Shown here in pieces: positions 61,695-62,018 of a DNA stretch of 62,018 nt; position 1 is the first letter of the stretch, and each line of letters starts with the position of its first letter. Source of the DNA: an uncultured Anaerolineae bacterium (GTDB lineage Bacteria > Chloroflexota > Anaerolineae > Anaerolineales > Villigracilaceae); assembly GCA_903846015.1 (NCBI GenBank), contig CAIMZS010000430.1, forward strand, positions 1-62,018, read 5' to 3'. Under the pieces are notes generated by a model. The model did not search any database. It was not told the origin of the DNA and saw only the letters and a program-made list of their open reading frames with translations. A program made the position numbers and the translations under genes.

Positions 61695-61767
61695 GCCCCC
61701 ATCGTCTAGTGGCCCAGGACGGGGCCCTCTCAAGGCCCAAACAGCGATTCGAATTCGCTTGGGGGCA
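61695..61767 (+). tRNA. tRNA-Glu (CTC)
   Basis: A 73-nt cloverleaf: acceptor GCCCCCA/TGGGGGC with discriminator A, D-arm GTCTAGTGGCCCAGGAC, anticodon stem GGGCC/GGCCC with loop CTCTCAA (anticodon CTC, Glu), T-arm AGCGA-TTCGAAT-TCGCT. No CCA is encoded. It begins 21 bp after the lutBC stop. Confidence 0.97.
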
Positions 61768-61792
61768 CATTATATATGTGTGTTAGGTGTAT

Positions 61793-61817
61793 GAGAGGGT
61801 GGTACCCCCACCTTCTC
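61793..61817 (+). terminator. hairpin after tRNA-Glu
   Basis: GAGAGGGTGG, loop TACCC, CCACCTTCTC: ten pairs including one G-T. It could end the tRNA transcript, but no T-run follows. Confidence 0.55.
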
Positions 61818-61851
61818 AATATCCGATTGGTTCCGAAAAGCTGCAAAACCC

Positions 61852-62018
61852 ATGCCGGATTTGAAAGAGTATATCCAAACGACCGAAGCAGCCGCGCAGC
61901 TCAACTATCATGTTGAGCATGTGCGCCGCATGATGCGCGAAGGTAGTTTGCTGGGGATCAAGATCGGCCGTACCTGGCTGGTGCAAAAGAAATCGCTGGA
62001 TGATTATGTGGCCCGGAC
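61852..62018 (+). CDS. excisionase-type HTH protein (partial, runs off window)
   Basis: The first 55 codons of a MerR-like/excisionase HTH protein (TTEAAAQLNYHVEHVRRMMREG, then GIKIGRTWLVQKKSLDDYV). The full length is unknown because the window ends. Such HTH_17 modules occur in excisionases and in small regulators common in this phylum. Its place 84 bp after a tRNA gene raises the possibility of an integrated element, but no integrase or att repeat is visible here. Confidence 0.7.
   Translation, partial: MPDLKEYIQTTEAAAQLNYHVEHVRRMMREGSLLGIKIGRTWLVQKKSLDDYVAR

Overview
The window looks like a piece of a Chloroflexota (Anaerolineae-like) chromosome. This is an inference from gene content and style: many lipoproteins with Pro/Thr-rich linkers, a surface-anchored pullulanase, a glycogen phosphorylase of the alpha-glucan phosphorylase class, an Acr3/ArsC/ArsM arsenic operon, a LutB-LutC fusion, and intergenic spaces full of short GC-rich palindromes. 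There is no rRNA or other strong phylogenetic marker, so the assignment is provisional.

Layout. 0-2.6 kb: NAD salvage pair (nicotinamidase-like hydrolase, nicotinate phosphoribosyltransferase). 2.6-6.6 kb: repeat-rich spacer, then a secreted, membrane-anchored type I pullulanase. 6.6-13.9 kb (minus strand): complete histidine operon hisG-D-C-B-A-H-F-I-E without a histidinol phosphatase, preceded by a sigma70-type promoter, a 22-codon leader peptide with four consecutive His codons and a textbook terminator/antiterminator. 14.0-26.5 kb: phosphate block with two pstSCAB-phoU clusters, a third divergent pstB, a CHAD-domain protein and a SixA-type phosphatase. 26.5-28.3 kb: surE, a 37-aa membrane peptide, and a PHP-domain gene frameshifted by a copy of the local repeat. 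28.5-32.1 kb: arsR-arsM-acr3-arsC with palindromic operators and an apparently leaderless arsR. 32.2-35.8 kb: an AbrB/radical-SAM/SPASM protein and phoB-phoR. 36.2-38.9 kb: membrane heme b protein, ApbE flavin transferase and two Gly-rich-tailed anchored proteins. 39.1-43.9 kb: DUF4349 lipoprotein, acyltransferase, M14 carboxypeptidase, small proteins. 44-52.4 kb: exopolysaccharide-type block (GT4, heparinase II/III, Nudix, R2lox oxidase, DapA family, bi-domain oxidoreductase). 52.7-56.1 kb: FAD oxidoreductase, M29 aminopeptidase, rhodanese, UPF0316. 56.5-61.7 kb: glycogen phosphorylase and lactate-utilisation genes lutA and lutBC. 61.7 kb to the end: tRNA-Glu and the start of an excisionase-like HTH gene.

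How it works together. PhoB-PhoR probably controls the pst clusters and the CHAD-sixA pair: an 11-bp-period TTAAC-N6-TTAAY motif recurs before phoB, before pstS of cluster 2 and before the CHAD gene. The his operon appears to sense charged tRNA-His by ribosome-mediated attenuation. Pullulanase outside and phosphorylase inside would feed alpha-glucan to metabolism.

The most unusual structure is a family of 23-24 bp GC-rich repeats with about 20 copies, mostly between genes. Four 24-bp copies lie inside genes in codon register, where they write 8-residue insertions (two give VVPVPA-R/Q-G in lipoprotein linkers). A fifth, 23-bp copy inside the PHP gene breaks the frame, and removing exactly 23 bp restores it. 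Starts were chosen by ribosome-binding sites and family alignment from memory; no database search was possible.
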